Under the pieces are notes generated by a model. It was not told where the DNA came from and searched no databases. It was given only the letters and a program-made list of their open reading frames with translations. Below, in pieces: positions 16,059 to 24,051 of a stretch of 64,000 bases of DNA. The stretch is from Gemmatimonadaceae bacterium (GTDB taxonomy: Bacteria > Gemmatimonadota > Gemmatimonadetes > Gemmatimonadales > Gemmatimonadaceae). The translations under genes were made by a program, and so were the position numbers. The stretch's first letter is position 1; each line of letters opens with the position of its first letter. The stretch is from NCBI GenBank assembly GCA_025928185.1, contig JAICKA010000007.1:1-64000 (forward strand), written 5' to 3'.

Positions 16059-17201
16059 ATGAGAACTCTGATAGCAGCCGCCGCCCGCCGTCGTGCGCGC
16101 GGCCACATCTTCGTGCCGGCGATGGCGCTGGCCCTCGCCGCCTGCGCAACCGGCGGGCTCGGCGGGATTGGCAGCTCGACGGGAACGGCGAGTCCGGTGA
16201 GCGGCGGCGCCGCGCCGGCGCCGGGCTGGCGGGTCAACACACGCGAAGACGTCGACCTCTGGCTGCACGGATTCGCGATGCTGACGACCGACACCGGACG
16301 CGTCACGTTCTTCTCGCGCGGCTACAAGCAGCGGATCACGGCCATCAAGCGGCAAAAGAACATTCTCACCGCGCTCGACGCGAATCAGCCCCAGCTCTCG
16401 GCCCGCTTCGCCACCAATCCCTCGCTCACCAACGCGCAATTCCTGGCGATGTACTTCCCGTCGCTCCAGGAGATTGCCAACGCGACGGATCTGTTCATTC
16501 GCGCGCAGGGTAATCCGCGCGCGTCGAACGATCCGCAGATGCAACAGGAGATCGCGCTGCTGGCGAGCTTGTTCCCGAGCGCGGCCGATCGCGATTGGCT
16601 GCGGCTGTTCGTGCAGAGCATCCAGGACGAAGACTCGCGTTTCTACCACGCCTACTGGACGTCGGAGCAGGGCGCACGCGGCGCGGGCTACGCGCAGTTC
16701 CAGGCGCAGTGGCAGTCGACCTGGTATCCGAAACTTTCGCGTTTCCTCAACAACACCCAGCAGCCGGACGGCGAGCTGCTGCTCTCGCTGCCGCTCGGCG
16801 GCGAAGGCCGCACGGTGAATCAGGGGAAGCTGTCGAACATCATCGCGGTGACGTACCCGACCACGCCGGATTCGGCGGCGAATGCGCTGTTCGTCTTCGC
16901 GCACGAGGCCGTGCAGCAGCTCGTGCAGGTCGCGATCAACGACAACACCACCCCGGCCGAACAACGCTCTGGAGCGACGAACGGCTACCAGGGAAATGCC
17001 GCGGTGCGCGGCGGCGCGATGCTGATCCAGAAGACCATACCCGACCTGCTGCCGGCGTACATGCGTTTCTATCTCGAGACCCTCGGCCCCGCCGCGCCGC
17101 GCGGCGACACCGCCGCCGCCTTCGCCGCGGGCTTCCCGCTGCCCTCGGCGATCGTAACGGCGATCGGGAAGCAGATCGATATCGTCCTGGGAGGGATTTG
17201 A
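16059..17201 (+). CDS. Secreted lipoprotein, hypothetical
   Basis: 380-residue protein with a lipoprotein signal (FVPAMALALAACATGG). The body is helical and contains GWRVNTREDVDLWLHGFAML, FFSRGYKQRIT and FVFAHEAVQQLVQVA. The HEAVQQ segment recalls a metal-binding helix but lacks a full HExxH, so no enzyme is claimed. GAGG precedes the ATG at 16059, which is 8 bp after the zinc-ribbon stop, so the two genes are probably co-transcribed. The stop is directly followed by repeat element copy A. Confidence 0.7.
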   Translation: MRTLIAAAARRRARGHIFVPAMALALAACATGGLGGIGSSTGTASPVSGGAAPAPGWRVNTREDVDLWLHGFAMLTTDTGRVTFFSRGYKQRITAIKRQKNILTALDANQPQLSARFATNPSLTNAQFLAMYFPSLQEIANATDLFIRAQGNPRASNDPQMQQEIALLASLFPSAADRDWLRLFVQSIQDEDSRFYHAYWTSEQGARGAGYAQFQAQWQSTWYPKLSRFLNNTQQPDGELLLSLPLGGEGRTVNQGKLSNIIAVTYPTTPDSAANALFVFAHEAVQQLVQVAINDNTTPAEQRSGATNGYQGNAAVRGGAMLIQKTIPDLLPAYMRFYLETLGPAAPRGDTAAAFAAGFPLPSAIVTAIGKQIDIVLGGI

Positions 17202-18018
17202 GTCCGTAGTCCGTGGTGTCGCGCGGGATGAGTGTGGCGCGCCGAATCGGGCTGGACTGAATTGGGGACGCGGATTTGGCGGAAACTGGTGGACGATGCG
17301 CGGATCGGCTGCCACTGGCGCGCCGAGTCCATCGCGCCACACCCCAAAAGCATTTGGTTTTGAATTCGTTCGATCCGTCGCTTTCGTGGCATCCGTGTTC
17401 AAACCTGTTGTGGCTGGACCAGCATCATGTCAGTGCAGAGTATCGCGAAGCGGCGGAGAACGGCGGAGAACGGCGGAGCACGGCGGAGAAGTGCGGAGAA
17501 CGGCGGAGAACGACGAAGCGGGCTTCAATTTGTGAGGGGTTGACGAAGCTCTCGTCGACAAGGAATTGCACCGTCCGAGAACGCGCCGAGAATCTCGTGG
17601 GCGACGTGCAGTGCAGCTGTTCATCATTCATCAACACCCCAGCAAACGCCTCTCCGCGCCTGTCCGCAGTGCTCCGCAGTGCTCCGCAGCCCCTTCCCTA
17701 TCCCTGAGACGTAGCCGGCCACGCAGCCCCTGTGGCGCGACAGCCCATCGCGCCACGAAAAAGCCCGAGGGGACTATGGAGTTTGCAACGTCGGCGGAGT
17801 GGAGAGTTGCCCGGGACGCCACCACCACAAAGGTCTTGTTTGTTGCCTGACCTGGCGCACGGAACTTCATCCGCCACCCGGACCGAATCCGCGCCTCGTT
17901 GGCCATGTTTCCGCAAAATCCGCGTCCCCCAATTCAGTCCAACCCGCTTCGGCGCACCACACTCACCCCGCGCGACGATCTCGACGGACGACGGACGACG
18001 GACCACGGGCGACGGACT
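17202..18018. repeat. TIR-bearing noncoding element, copy A
   Basis: About 817 bp filling the gap between two genes. The ends are inverted repeats of roughly 110 bp (17202-17310 and about 17885-18018), containing GTCCGT words, GAGTGTGG and GACGCGGATTT. Inside are a (CGGAGAACGG)-type array at 17451-17515, an opposing CTCCGCAG array at 17655-17690, and two copies of a GGCGCG...CATCGCGCCAC hairpin motif (17317-17340, 17731-17755). The element is about 85-90% identical by eye to copy B at 43257-44025 in the same orientation. No reading frame is kept intact between the copies, so I call it noncoding. No transposase is present. Confidence 0.85.
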
Positions 18019-18030
18019 ATTTTTCACCTC

Positions 18031-18861
18031 ATGCCCGACGATCCTCGCCCTCCCGTCCCGCAACTCGATCGCAATGCGCTCGAGCGCGTGTTGGCGCGCG
18101 CGGCGGAGCTGCAGATGCGGAGCAGCGATCCGGAGGAGCAGTTCACCGAGCAGCAGCTGCTCGAGCTGGGCAAGGAAGTCGGCCTCGCGCCCCAGAGTTT
18201 GCGACAGGCGTTGGCCGAGGAACGCACGCGATCGATTCTCCCGAGCGAGGAGCATGGCGTCGCCGCGAGCTTGCTCGGCCCGAGCCGCGTGCAGGCAGCG
18301 CGCACCATCGCCGGCAAGCCGACGCCCACGCTCGCGGCGATCGATACGTGGATGCAGCGAGACGAGATGCTCGTCGTCAAACGCCATCACTCGGATCGAA
18401 TCGTCTGGGAGCCGCGGCGCGATTTCATCGTCGGCATCAAGCGCGCGCTGCACGTCGGCGGCCGCGACTACACGCTGTCGCAGGCGTTCGAGGTGTCCGC
18501 GACGGTGATTCCGGTCGATGACACGCGGGTGCACGTCGCGCTGGACGCCAATCTCCGCACGCACCGCTCGCGCGGCACCATCCAGGTCGGTGTGTGGAGC
18601 GGAGTCAGCGCCGCGGCGACGGCGTCGCTCTTCGTGATGGGTGTCGCTGCCGCGGCGGCCGTTGCGCCGGTGGTGCTCGTACCGGCGATCGGACTCGCCA
18701 GCGCCCGCGCGTTCCAGGGGCGGGTGGTGACGCGCGCACAGCTCGCCCTCGAACAACTGCTCGACCGATTGGAGCGAGGCGAGCTCAGTCGAGCGAATCC
18801 AGGCTCGCTGCTCGGCGCGATCGTCGCCGCGGCCACGTCGGTACCGCCGCGGCGCTTCTGA
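18031..18861 (+). CDS. Hypothetical protein with C-terminal membrane segments
   Basis: 276-residue protein starting MPDDPRPPVPQLDRNALERV. Residues about 10-60 form a helical region (RAAELQMRSSDPEEQFTEQQ, LLELGKEVGLAPQSLRQAL) that looks like a small helix-turn-helix-type domain. Residues about 180-230 contain one or two hydrophobic segments (SLFVMGVAAAAAVAPVVLV). The frame continues upstream into repeat copy A, but those 44 residues are repeat-derived and excluded. Convergent with the synthase gene, 6 bp apart. Function unknown. Confidence 0.65.
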   Translation: MPDDPRPPVPQLDRNALERVLARAAELQMRSSDPEEQFTEQQLLELGKEVGLAPQSLRQALAEERTRSILPSEEHGVAASLLGPSRVQAARTIAGKPTPTLAAIDTWMQRDEMLVVKRHHSDRIVWEPRRDFIVGIKRALHVGGRDYTLSQAFEVSATVIPVDDTRVHVALDANLRTHRSRGTIQVGVWSGVSAAATASLFVMGVAAAAAVAPVVLVPAIGLASARAFQGRVVTRAQLALEQLLDRLERGELSRANPGSLLGAIVAAATSVPPRRF

Positions 18862-18867
18862 CGCTCA

Positions 18868-19908
18868 TCACCCGAACGCCAGCCGCTTCCTCCGCGTCCG
18901 CCGCACGAGCGACGCCATTCCACGATTGCTGAACACGCTCACGAAGCTGAGCACCGTGAGCGACTTCACCTCGGCGCGCGAGATCTTCACGACCTGGAGC
19001 GGCTGCGCCGGTGTGGCGTTGCTCGTCAGATCGCGCAGCGTGGCGTACGCGAACAGCAGAGGCAGCGCGCAGAAGAGGCGGATCGCCATCGCCCGGCGGG
19101 GAATCGCCAGCAGATAGGCAGTCGCCTCGTCGAGATCGTGCCAGGCGAGCTGGATCATCGCGCCCAGCGCGGCCCGGTGCTCCTGCGCGCAGTCGGCGGC
19201 GAGCATCGTGTCGTGCGTGATGCCGTGCGCGCGGAGCAACTGCTCGGGGATGTAGATCGAGTTCTCGTCCGTCGCGTCCTGCGCCACGTCCTTGAGGATG
19301 TTCACCGTCTGCAGCGCCTCGGCAAACGCGCGGCAGCGGCCGCGAAGCGTTTCGTAGCTTCGAGTGCCGATGCTTGGCGCGTGTTCGTGCCAGAGGTCGG
19401 TGAGCAGATAGCCGACGGTGCCGGCTACGTAGTAGCAGTACTCCTTGTACTCGTCGAGACTCTGGATGCGCACGCCGCGCGGGTACGCCAGCACGAACTT
19501 CCGCATGCCGCCGATCATCTCGCGCACCCAATGCCGCACGAAGCCGCGCGTGCGCTCCGGCAGCTCGCGATAGGCGACGAACACGAGGTCCGCATTGCGG
19601 ATGAGGCGGAGATACGCCGCGTTGCCGCGCAGAAACGCCGTGCGCGCTGGAAACTCGTCGGCGATCCGCGGATCGTCGAACGCCCGCGTCAGCTCCTCGA
19701 ACAGTGCCGCCTTCTCCTCGGCGGCGAGCGCGGGTTCGTCCTCGATGGTATCGGCGATGCGACAGAGAAGATACGCGCAGCGCACCGCCGCACCGAGCTC
19801 GCCCGGCAGCAGCCGGATGCTCAGGGCGAACGTGCGCGAGACGGTGGGCAGTACTTCACGCGTGAACTCCCGCGCCTGCTGGGCTCGTGCGTCGTGCTGC
19901 TGCGCCAT
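18868..19908 (-). CDS. Squalene/phytoene synthase family protein
   Basis: Trans-isoprenyl diphosphate synthase condensing two prenyl diphosphates head to head, giving squalene or phytoene. The first Asp-rich motif is CRIADTIEDE and the second is LKDVAQDATDENSIYIP; both are intact. FTREVLPTVSRTFALSI is the typical N-terminus. At 346 residues it is slightly long because of a basic, partly hydrophobic C-terminus. The ATG at 19908 is chosen by alignment; the frame stays open upstream only as antisense shadow of the FAD-oxidase gene. With no carotenoid genes nearby, squalene (hopanoid or sterol route) is as likely as phytoene. Confidence 0.88.
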   Translation of the reverse strand: MAQQHDARAQQAREFTREVLPTVSRTFALSIRLLPGELGAAVRCAYLLCRIADTIEDEPALAAEEKAALFEELTRAFDDPRIADEFPARTAFLRGNAAYLRLIRNADLVFVAYRELPERTRGFVRHWVREMIGGMRKFVLAYPRGVRIQSLDEYKEYCYYVAGTVGYLLTDLWHEHAPSIGTRSYETLRGRCRAFAEALQTVNILKDVAQDATDENSIYIPEQLLRAHGITHDTMLAADCAQEHRAALGAMIQLAWHDLDEATAYLLAIPRRAMAIRLFCALPLLFAYATLRDLTSNATPAQPLQVVKISRAEVKSLTVLSFVSVFSNRGMASLVRRTRRKRLAFG

Positions 19909-19983
19909 TGTCTCCACGTGTGGGGGCGAGTAAAGATAGCAAAACAACGACGGCGAGTCTCCGATGTTCGCTAGCTTGCGGCA

Positions 19984-21624
19984 ATGACGTCGATCACAAC
20001 GCCGGCAGAATTTCGCGGGACGTTCCGCACCGATGACGACGCGCGCGCCGTGTACTCCGAGGCGGCGGGCATCGCGCGCGCGAGGCCCCGTGCGGTCGCC
20101 GTGCCGGTCGACGCCGACGATCTCGTTGTGCTCGTACGCTGGGCCAGCGACACGCACACGCCGCTCATCCCGCGTGGATCGGGGAGCAGCATGCCGGGCG
20201 GCGCGATCGGCGACGGCGTGATCGTCGATCTCAGCCGCTGGCGCTCGCTCGGCGACGTCGACGCCGAGCGTCGAGCGATCGTCGTCGGTCCGGGCGTGAC
20301 GCGCATCGAGGTGGATCGCGCCGCACGACGGCGCGGTCTCCGGTTTCCCGTGGATCCGTCGAGCGGCGCGTTCTGCACGGTCGGCGGCATGGCGTCGACG
20401 AACGCCGCCGGCTCGCACTCGATGCACTTCGGCTCGATGCGCCGCTGGGTGCGTGCGCTCGACTGCGTATTCGCCGACGGATCGCGCGCGCTCGTGCGCC
20501 GCGGCGACCCACCGCCGCAGGGCGTTCCGCCGATCGACCGCTTCCTCGAGACGGCACACCACGGGCTCGTGTCGGCGGAACTGCGCGATCCGTCGGTGCA
20601 CGACGGTGTGATCAAGGACTCGTCCGGCTACGGGATCGCGGCGTACGCGAAGTCGGGCGCGCTGGTGGATCTGCTCGTCGGCAGCGAGGGAACGCTCGCG
20701 TTCTTCGTGGCGCTCGAGCTGGAGCTCGCTCCCGTCGCGCAGTCGACGAGCAGCGTGCTCGGCGCGTTCGCGACGATCGAGCAGGCAGTGACGGCGGCAA
20801 CCTTGGCGCGCGATGCGGGTGCCGTCGCCTGCGAGCTGCTCGACCGAACATTTCTGGATGTGGCAGCGATGGGCGGAGCGCCGCGCCAGGTTCCCGCCGA
20901 CACCGAATCGGCGCTGCTCGCCGAGGTGGAGGGTGCGAGCACCGAGGAAGCGGCAGCGGCGGCGCGCGGCGTCGAGCAGATGTTTCGCGAGAGCGGAGCG
21001 ACGACCGTGCGTGTCGCGCTCGACGCGCCGACCGAGACGGAGCTCTGGGAATTGCGCCATGCGGCCAGTCCGATTCTCGCCCGACTGGATCCGAATCTCC
21101 GCTCGATGCAGTTCGTCGAGGATTGCGCCGTACCACCGGAGTCGCTCCCGGCGTACGTGCGAGGCGTGCGATCGATCCTTTCGGAGAACGACACACGCGG
21201 CGTGATCTTCGGGCACGCCGGCGACGCGCACGTCCACGTGAATCCGCTCGTCGACGTGTCGCGCACCGGCTGGCGCGATCGCGTGGCTCGCATTCTCGAC
21301 GAGGTCGTCTCGCTCGCCGCATCACTCGGCGGAACGCTCACCGGCGAGCATGGCGACGGACGACTGCGCACGCCGCTCCTGCCGCGGGTGTGGACGCCCG
21401 AGGCGATCGCGCATTTTCGCGCGGTGAAGGACGCGTTCGATTCGGCGGGCATTCTCAATCCCGGGGTGAAGGTCGCGCTGCGTGGCGAGGCGACGCTCGG
21501 CGCGATCAAGTACGATCCCGCGCTGCCGCCGCTGCCGGCGCGAGCGCGCGCGGCGCTCGAGTCGGTCGAGCGCGATCGCGCCTACGCGCGTTTTCGACTC
21601 GACCTGCTCGACGCGCCGCGCTGA
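19984..21624 (+). CDS. FAD-linked oxidase (GlcD/D-lactate dehydrogenase-like)
   Basis: 546-residue flavoprotein of the VAO/GlcD group, oxidising a 2-hydroxy acid or similar. The FAD-binding PP-loop is IPRGSGSSMPGGAIGDG; next come VGGMASTNAAGSHSMHFGS and IKDSSGYGIAAY. The FAD-oxidase C-terminal domain includes VIFGHAGDAHVHVNPL and the GEHGDGRLRTP signature that usually carries substrate-binding His/Glu. There is no C-terminal Fe-S domain, unlike the long Dld-CCG forms. Divergent from the synthase gene with 75 bp between, which must hold both promoters. Confidence 0.9.
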   Translation: MTSITTPAEFRGTFRTDDDARAVYSEAAGIARARPRAVAVPVDADDLVVLVRWASDTHTPLIPRGSGSSMPGGAIGDGVIVDLSRWRSLGDVDAERRAIVVGPGVTRIEVDRAARRRGLRFPVDPSSGAFCTVGGMASTNAAGSHSMHFGSMRRWVRALDCVFADGSRALVRRGDPPPQGVPPIDRFLETAHHGLVSAELRDPSVHDGVIKDSSGYGIAAYAKSGALVDLLVGSEGTLAFFVALELELAPVAQSTSSVLGAFATIEQAVTAATLARDAGAVACELLDRTFLDVAAMGGAPRQVPADTESALLAEVEGASTEEAAAAARGVEQMFRESGATTVRVALDAPTETELWELRHAASPILARLDPNLRSMQFVEDCAVPPESLPAYVRGVRSILSENDTRGVIFGHAGDAHVHVNPLVDVSRTGWRDRVARILDEVVSLAASLGGTLTGEHGDGRLRTPLLPRVWTPEAIAHFRAVKDAFDSAGILNPGVKVALRGEATLGAIKYDPALPPLPARARAALESVERDRAYARFRLDLLDAPR

Positions 21625-21740
21625 TCGCGACGTTTCCCGCGAAGAAGACCGGTGCGATGATGCGCCGCTCTCTTGTCCGGCGCGGCGCGATGTTCTTGAT
21701 TTCCCGCTTCCCCCGCCCTCGCGCATTCAGCCGCCCGCGT

Positions 21741-22502
21741 ATGACGACGCCACGCTACTACACCGAGCCCGTTCTCACGCTGCTCGCTCGCCCCACCTTC
21801 ACCACGCCGTCGCACCTGCCGGTGAACTGGACGGGCCAGAGCACGGATGGCGAGCGGCTCGCGGAATTCGCCGGCCGTCTCTGCTACATGAGCCAGCACA
21901 ATCCCGCCGGACGCGAGACGCGCGAGTACCTCGGCAACATCAAGAAGCAGGGACACGGCAGTGTGCTGGAGCACGCCAACTACTCGATCCTGCTCGAGGG
22001 CGTGAGCCGCTCGCTGACGCACGAGTTGGTGCGGCACCGCGCCGGCTTCGCCTACTCGCAGCTCTCGCAGCGCTACGTGGACGAATCGCAGGCGAGCTTC
22101 GTGATTCCGCCGGCGATGGTCGGGGAGCCGGCGCTCGAGGACGCGTGGCGCGCGCAGGTGGAGCAGGCGCAGGCGGTGTACGTCGGTCTCGTCGCGCAGC
22201 TCATGGAGCGCTATGGCTGGGTGGCGGACAAGGTGCACCGGCGGAAGATGGCGCGAGAGGCAGCGCGCGCCGTGCTGCCCAACGCGACCGAGACGAAGAT
22301 CGTGGTGACGGCGAACGCGCGCGCCTGGCGCACGATGCTCGAGCTACGCAGCAGCGAAGGCGCCGAGTTGGAGATTCGCCGGATGGCGGTCGCGGTGCTC
22401 CGACTGCTCCAGCACGAAGCGCCCGGCTTCTTCTCGGATTTCGAGATCTACGTCGCGGAGGATCGGCGAGAGGCGGCGAGAGTGGGGTTCCATAAGGTCT
22501 AG
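21741..22502 (+). CDS. thyX: Flavin-dependent thymidylate synthase
   Basis: Makes dTMP from dUMP using FAD, NADPH and methylene-tetrahydrofolate. The ThyX motif is present as RHRAGFAYSQLSQRY. ESQASFVIPP, EAARAVLPNATETKIVVTAN and the C-terminal LRSSEGAELEIRRMA are also typical. 253 residues from the ATG at 21741; an in-frame ATG at 21658 would add a basic leader that does not look conserved. A long purine-rich repeat begins directly at the stop. Confidence 0.95.
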   Translation: MTTPRYYTEPVLTLLARPTFTTPSHLPVNWTGQSTDGERLAEFAGRLCYMSQHNPAGRETREYLGNIKKQGHGSVLEHANYSILLEGVSRSLTHELVRHRAGFAYSQLSQRYVDESQASFVIPPAMVGEPALEDAWRAQVEQAQAVYVGLVAQLMERYGWVADKVHRRKMAREAARAVLPNATETKIVVTANARAWRTMLELRSSEGAELEIRRMAVAVLRLLQHEAPGFFSDFEIYVAEDRREAARVGFHKV

Positions 22503-22690
22503 AGGGGAGAGGGGCGAGAGGAGAGAGGAGAGGAAAAAACCCAGACGGCAGACGTGAGCGATCAGCGGCGAGACGAAGCGAGAGAATGGAATTCGACGGT
22601 CCGACGTCTCGAATCTCGCCGCTCGAATCTCGCCGCTCGGTTGTTGCTCTCCTCTCTCCACTCTCCTCTCTCCTCTCTCCTCTCTAAAAA
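22502..22690. repeat. Inverted purine/pyrimidine word array (GAGAGGA / TCCTCTC)
   Basis: The gap after thyX begins with GAGAGGA-type words (22502-22535) and carries the complementary TCCTCTC words at 22648-22685, both bordered by A-runs (22533-22540 and 22686-22693). A transcript could fold into a long stem. Between them are two GAATCTCGCCGCTC copies (about 22612-22640). No gene is seen up to 22848. The same word family recurs in frame at 23344-23424. Confidence 0.75.
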
Positions 22691-22848
22691 AAGCATTGCG
22701 CGAAAAAATCGCTGTTCGTATGTTGCGCGCGTCCGCAGATGGCATCTGTTTTGCGCCCCGCACCAACAGAGCAGCACGCGCGACAGCGCGCACGCGCCGG
22801 TTCTTCCAGCAGCAGCTTGGTCAGTCACCGACGACTACCAGAGACGGG

Positions 22849-24051
22849 ATGACGCGCATCGGATTCGCGTACAACCAGAAGCCCGAGACGACCGCCGCAC
22901 CAGTGGCGCTCGTGAGCGCACCGTCGGCGGAATCGCCAGGCGACGAAGAGCCTCCCAGTAGCGCCGCTGCCAACGCGAGCGACATCTACGCGGAGTGGGA
23001 TTCCGCCGAAACGATCGACGCCGTCGCCGCCGCGCTCGCCCCGCTGGGCGACGTGATCCGCCTCGAGGCCGACGAATCGTTTCCGGAACGCCTCCGCGCC
23101 GAACGTCCCGACATCGTCTTCAACATCGCCGAAGGCCTGTACGGCGCGAATCGCGAAGCGCACGTACCGGCGATCTGCGAATTCTTCGACATTCCGTACT
23201 CGGGCAGCGACCCGTTCACGCTCTCGCTCTGCCTCCAAAAGGGGCGCACCAAGGACGTCCTCCGCGCCAACAACGTGCCGACGGCGCCGTTCTGCGTGAT
23301 TGACTCCATCTCGGATCTGGAGTCTGAGCTCTCGCAGCTGGGTAGGTCCTCTCGTCTCTCCTCTCTCCTGTCTCCTCTCTCGTCAACTTCCTCTTCTCTC
23401 TCCTCTCTCCCTTCTCCCCTCTTCATCAAGCCGGTCCAGGAGGGCTCGTCGAAGGGAATCACCGAGAAGAACTTCATTCGCACGCGCGACGAGCTCGTCG
23501 CGCAGACGCGTTTTCTCCTCGAGACCTACGCGCAACCGGTGATCGTGGAAACGTTCCTGCCCGGCGTCGAGTTCACCTGTGGCGTCCTTGGCAACGGCGC
23601 GACCGCGCGCGTGCTGCCGCTCGTTGGCATGAACTTCGGCGCGCTGCCGAGCGGCGCGCTGCCCATTTATGGATTCGAAGCAAAGTGGGTCTGGGACACC
23701 AAGGACGAGCCGCTCGACATCTTTGAATGTCCGGCGCGTGTCGACTCGGATCTCCAGCGCGCCATCGAGAACGTGGTGCTCCGTGCCTACCGCGTGCTCG
23801 GCTGCCGCGACTGGGCGCGGGTCGACGTGCGGCTCGATGCCGCCGGCGTGCCGAACATCGTCGAGGTGAATCCGCTGCCGGGCATTCTCCCCGATCCGCG
23901 CGACAACTCCTGTCTGCCGAAAGCCGCGCGCGCCGCGGGGCTCGGCTACGCCAAGCTGATTCAGACCTGTCTCACGCACGCCGCCGAACGGCAGGGTGTG
24001 CCGCTCCGCCGCCGCACGCGGATTCCGACTCGCTGGGCGGCGATCGCGTGA
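22849..24051 (+). CDS. ATP-grasp ligase 1 (D-Ala-D-Ala ligase-like)
   Basis: 400-residue ATP-grasp enzyme that should join a carboxylate to an amine with ATP. Seen: the N-terminal RIGFAYNQKPE, PDIVFNIAEGLYG, EFFDIPYSGSDP, the ATP lysine in FIKPVQEGSSKGI, VETFLPGVEFTCGVLG, and the metal-binding DVRLDAAGVPNIVEVNPLPG. Two unusual parts occur: a 40-residue acidic Ala/Pro insert after residue 12, and a Ser/Leu-only stretch before FIKP encoded by a TCTCCTC repeat. The ATG at 22849 has GAGACGGG upstream. The stop overlaps the next ligase (GTGA). Confidence 0.88.
   Translation: MTRIGFAYNQKPETTAAPVALVSAPSAESPGDEEPPSSAAANASDIYAEWDSAETIDAVAAALAPLGDVIRLEADESFPERLRAERPDIVFNIAEGLYGANREAHVPAICEFFDIPYSGSDPFTLSLCLQKGRTKDVLRANNVPTAPFCVIDSISDLESELSQLGRSSRLSSLLSPLSSTSSSLSSLPSPLFIKPVQEGSSKGITEKNFIRTRDELVAQTRFLLETYAQPVIVETFLPGVEFTCGVLGNGATARVLPLVGMNFGALPSGALPIYGFEAKWVWDTKDEPLDIFECPARVDSDLQRAIENVVLRAYRVLGCRDWARVDVRLDAAGVPNIVEVNPLPGILPDPRDNSCLPKAARAAGLGYAKLIQTCLTHAAERQGVPLRRRTRIPTRWAAIA
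23344..23424 (+). repeat. In-frame TCCTCTC repeat inside ATP-grasp ligase 1
   Basis: About 80 bp of TCTCCTCTCTCC-type words within the coding sequence, read as Ser/Leu/Pro (SRLSSLLSPLSSTSSSLSSL). The word is the same as in the intergenic array at 22648-22685, on the same strand. It lies in a linker just before the ATP-binding FIKP strand, so the fold probably tolerates it. Confidence 0.85.

Noticed and set aside
17631-17906. Short open frames inside repeat copies A and B
   Set aside because: Stretches such as MKFRAPGQATNKTFVVVAS appear in both copies, but indels move the frames against each other and neither has a ribosome binding site. Similarity is at the DNA level.
23344-23424. Frameshift or assembly error in ATP-grasp ligase 1
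   Set aside because: The repeat keeps the frame exactly, with recognisable ATP-grasp sequence on both sides. An assembly artefact cannot be fully excluded without reads.
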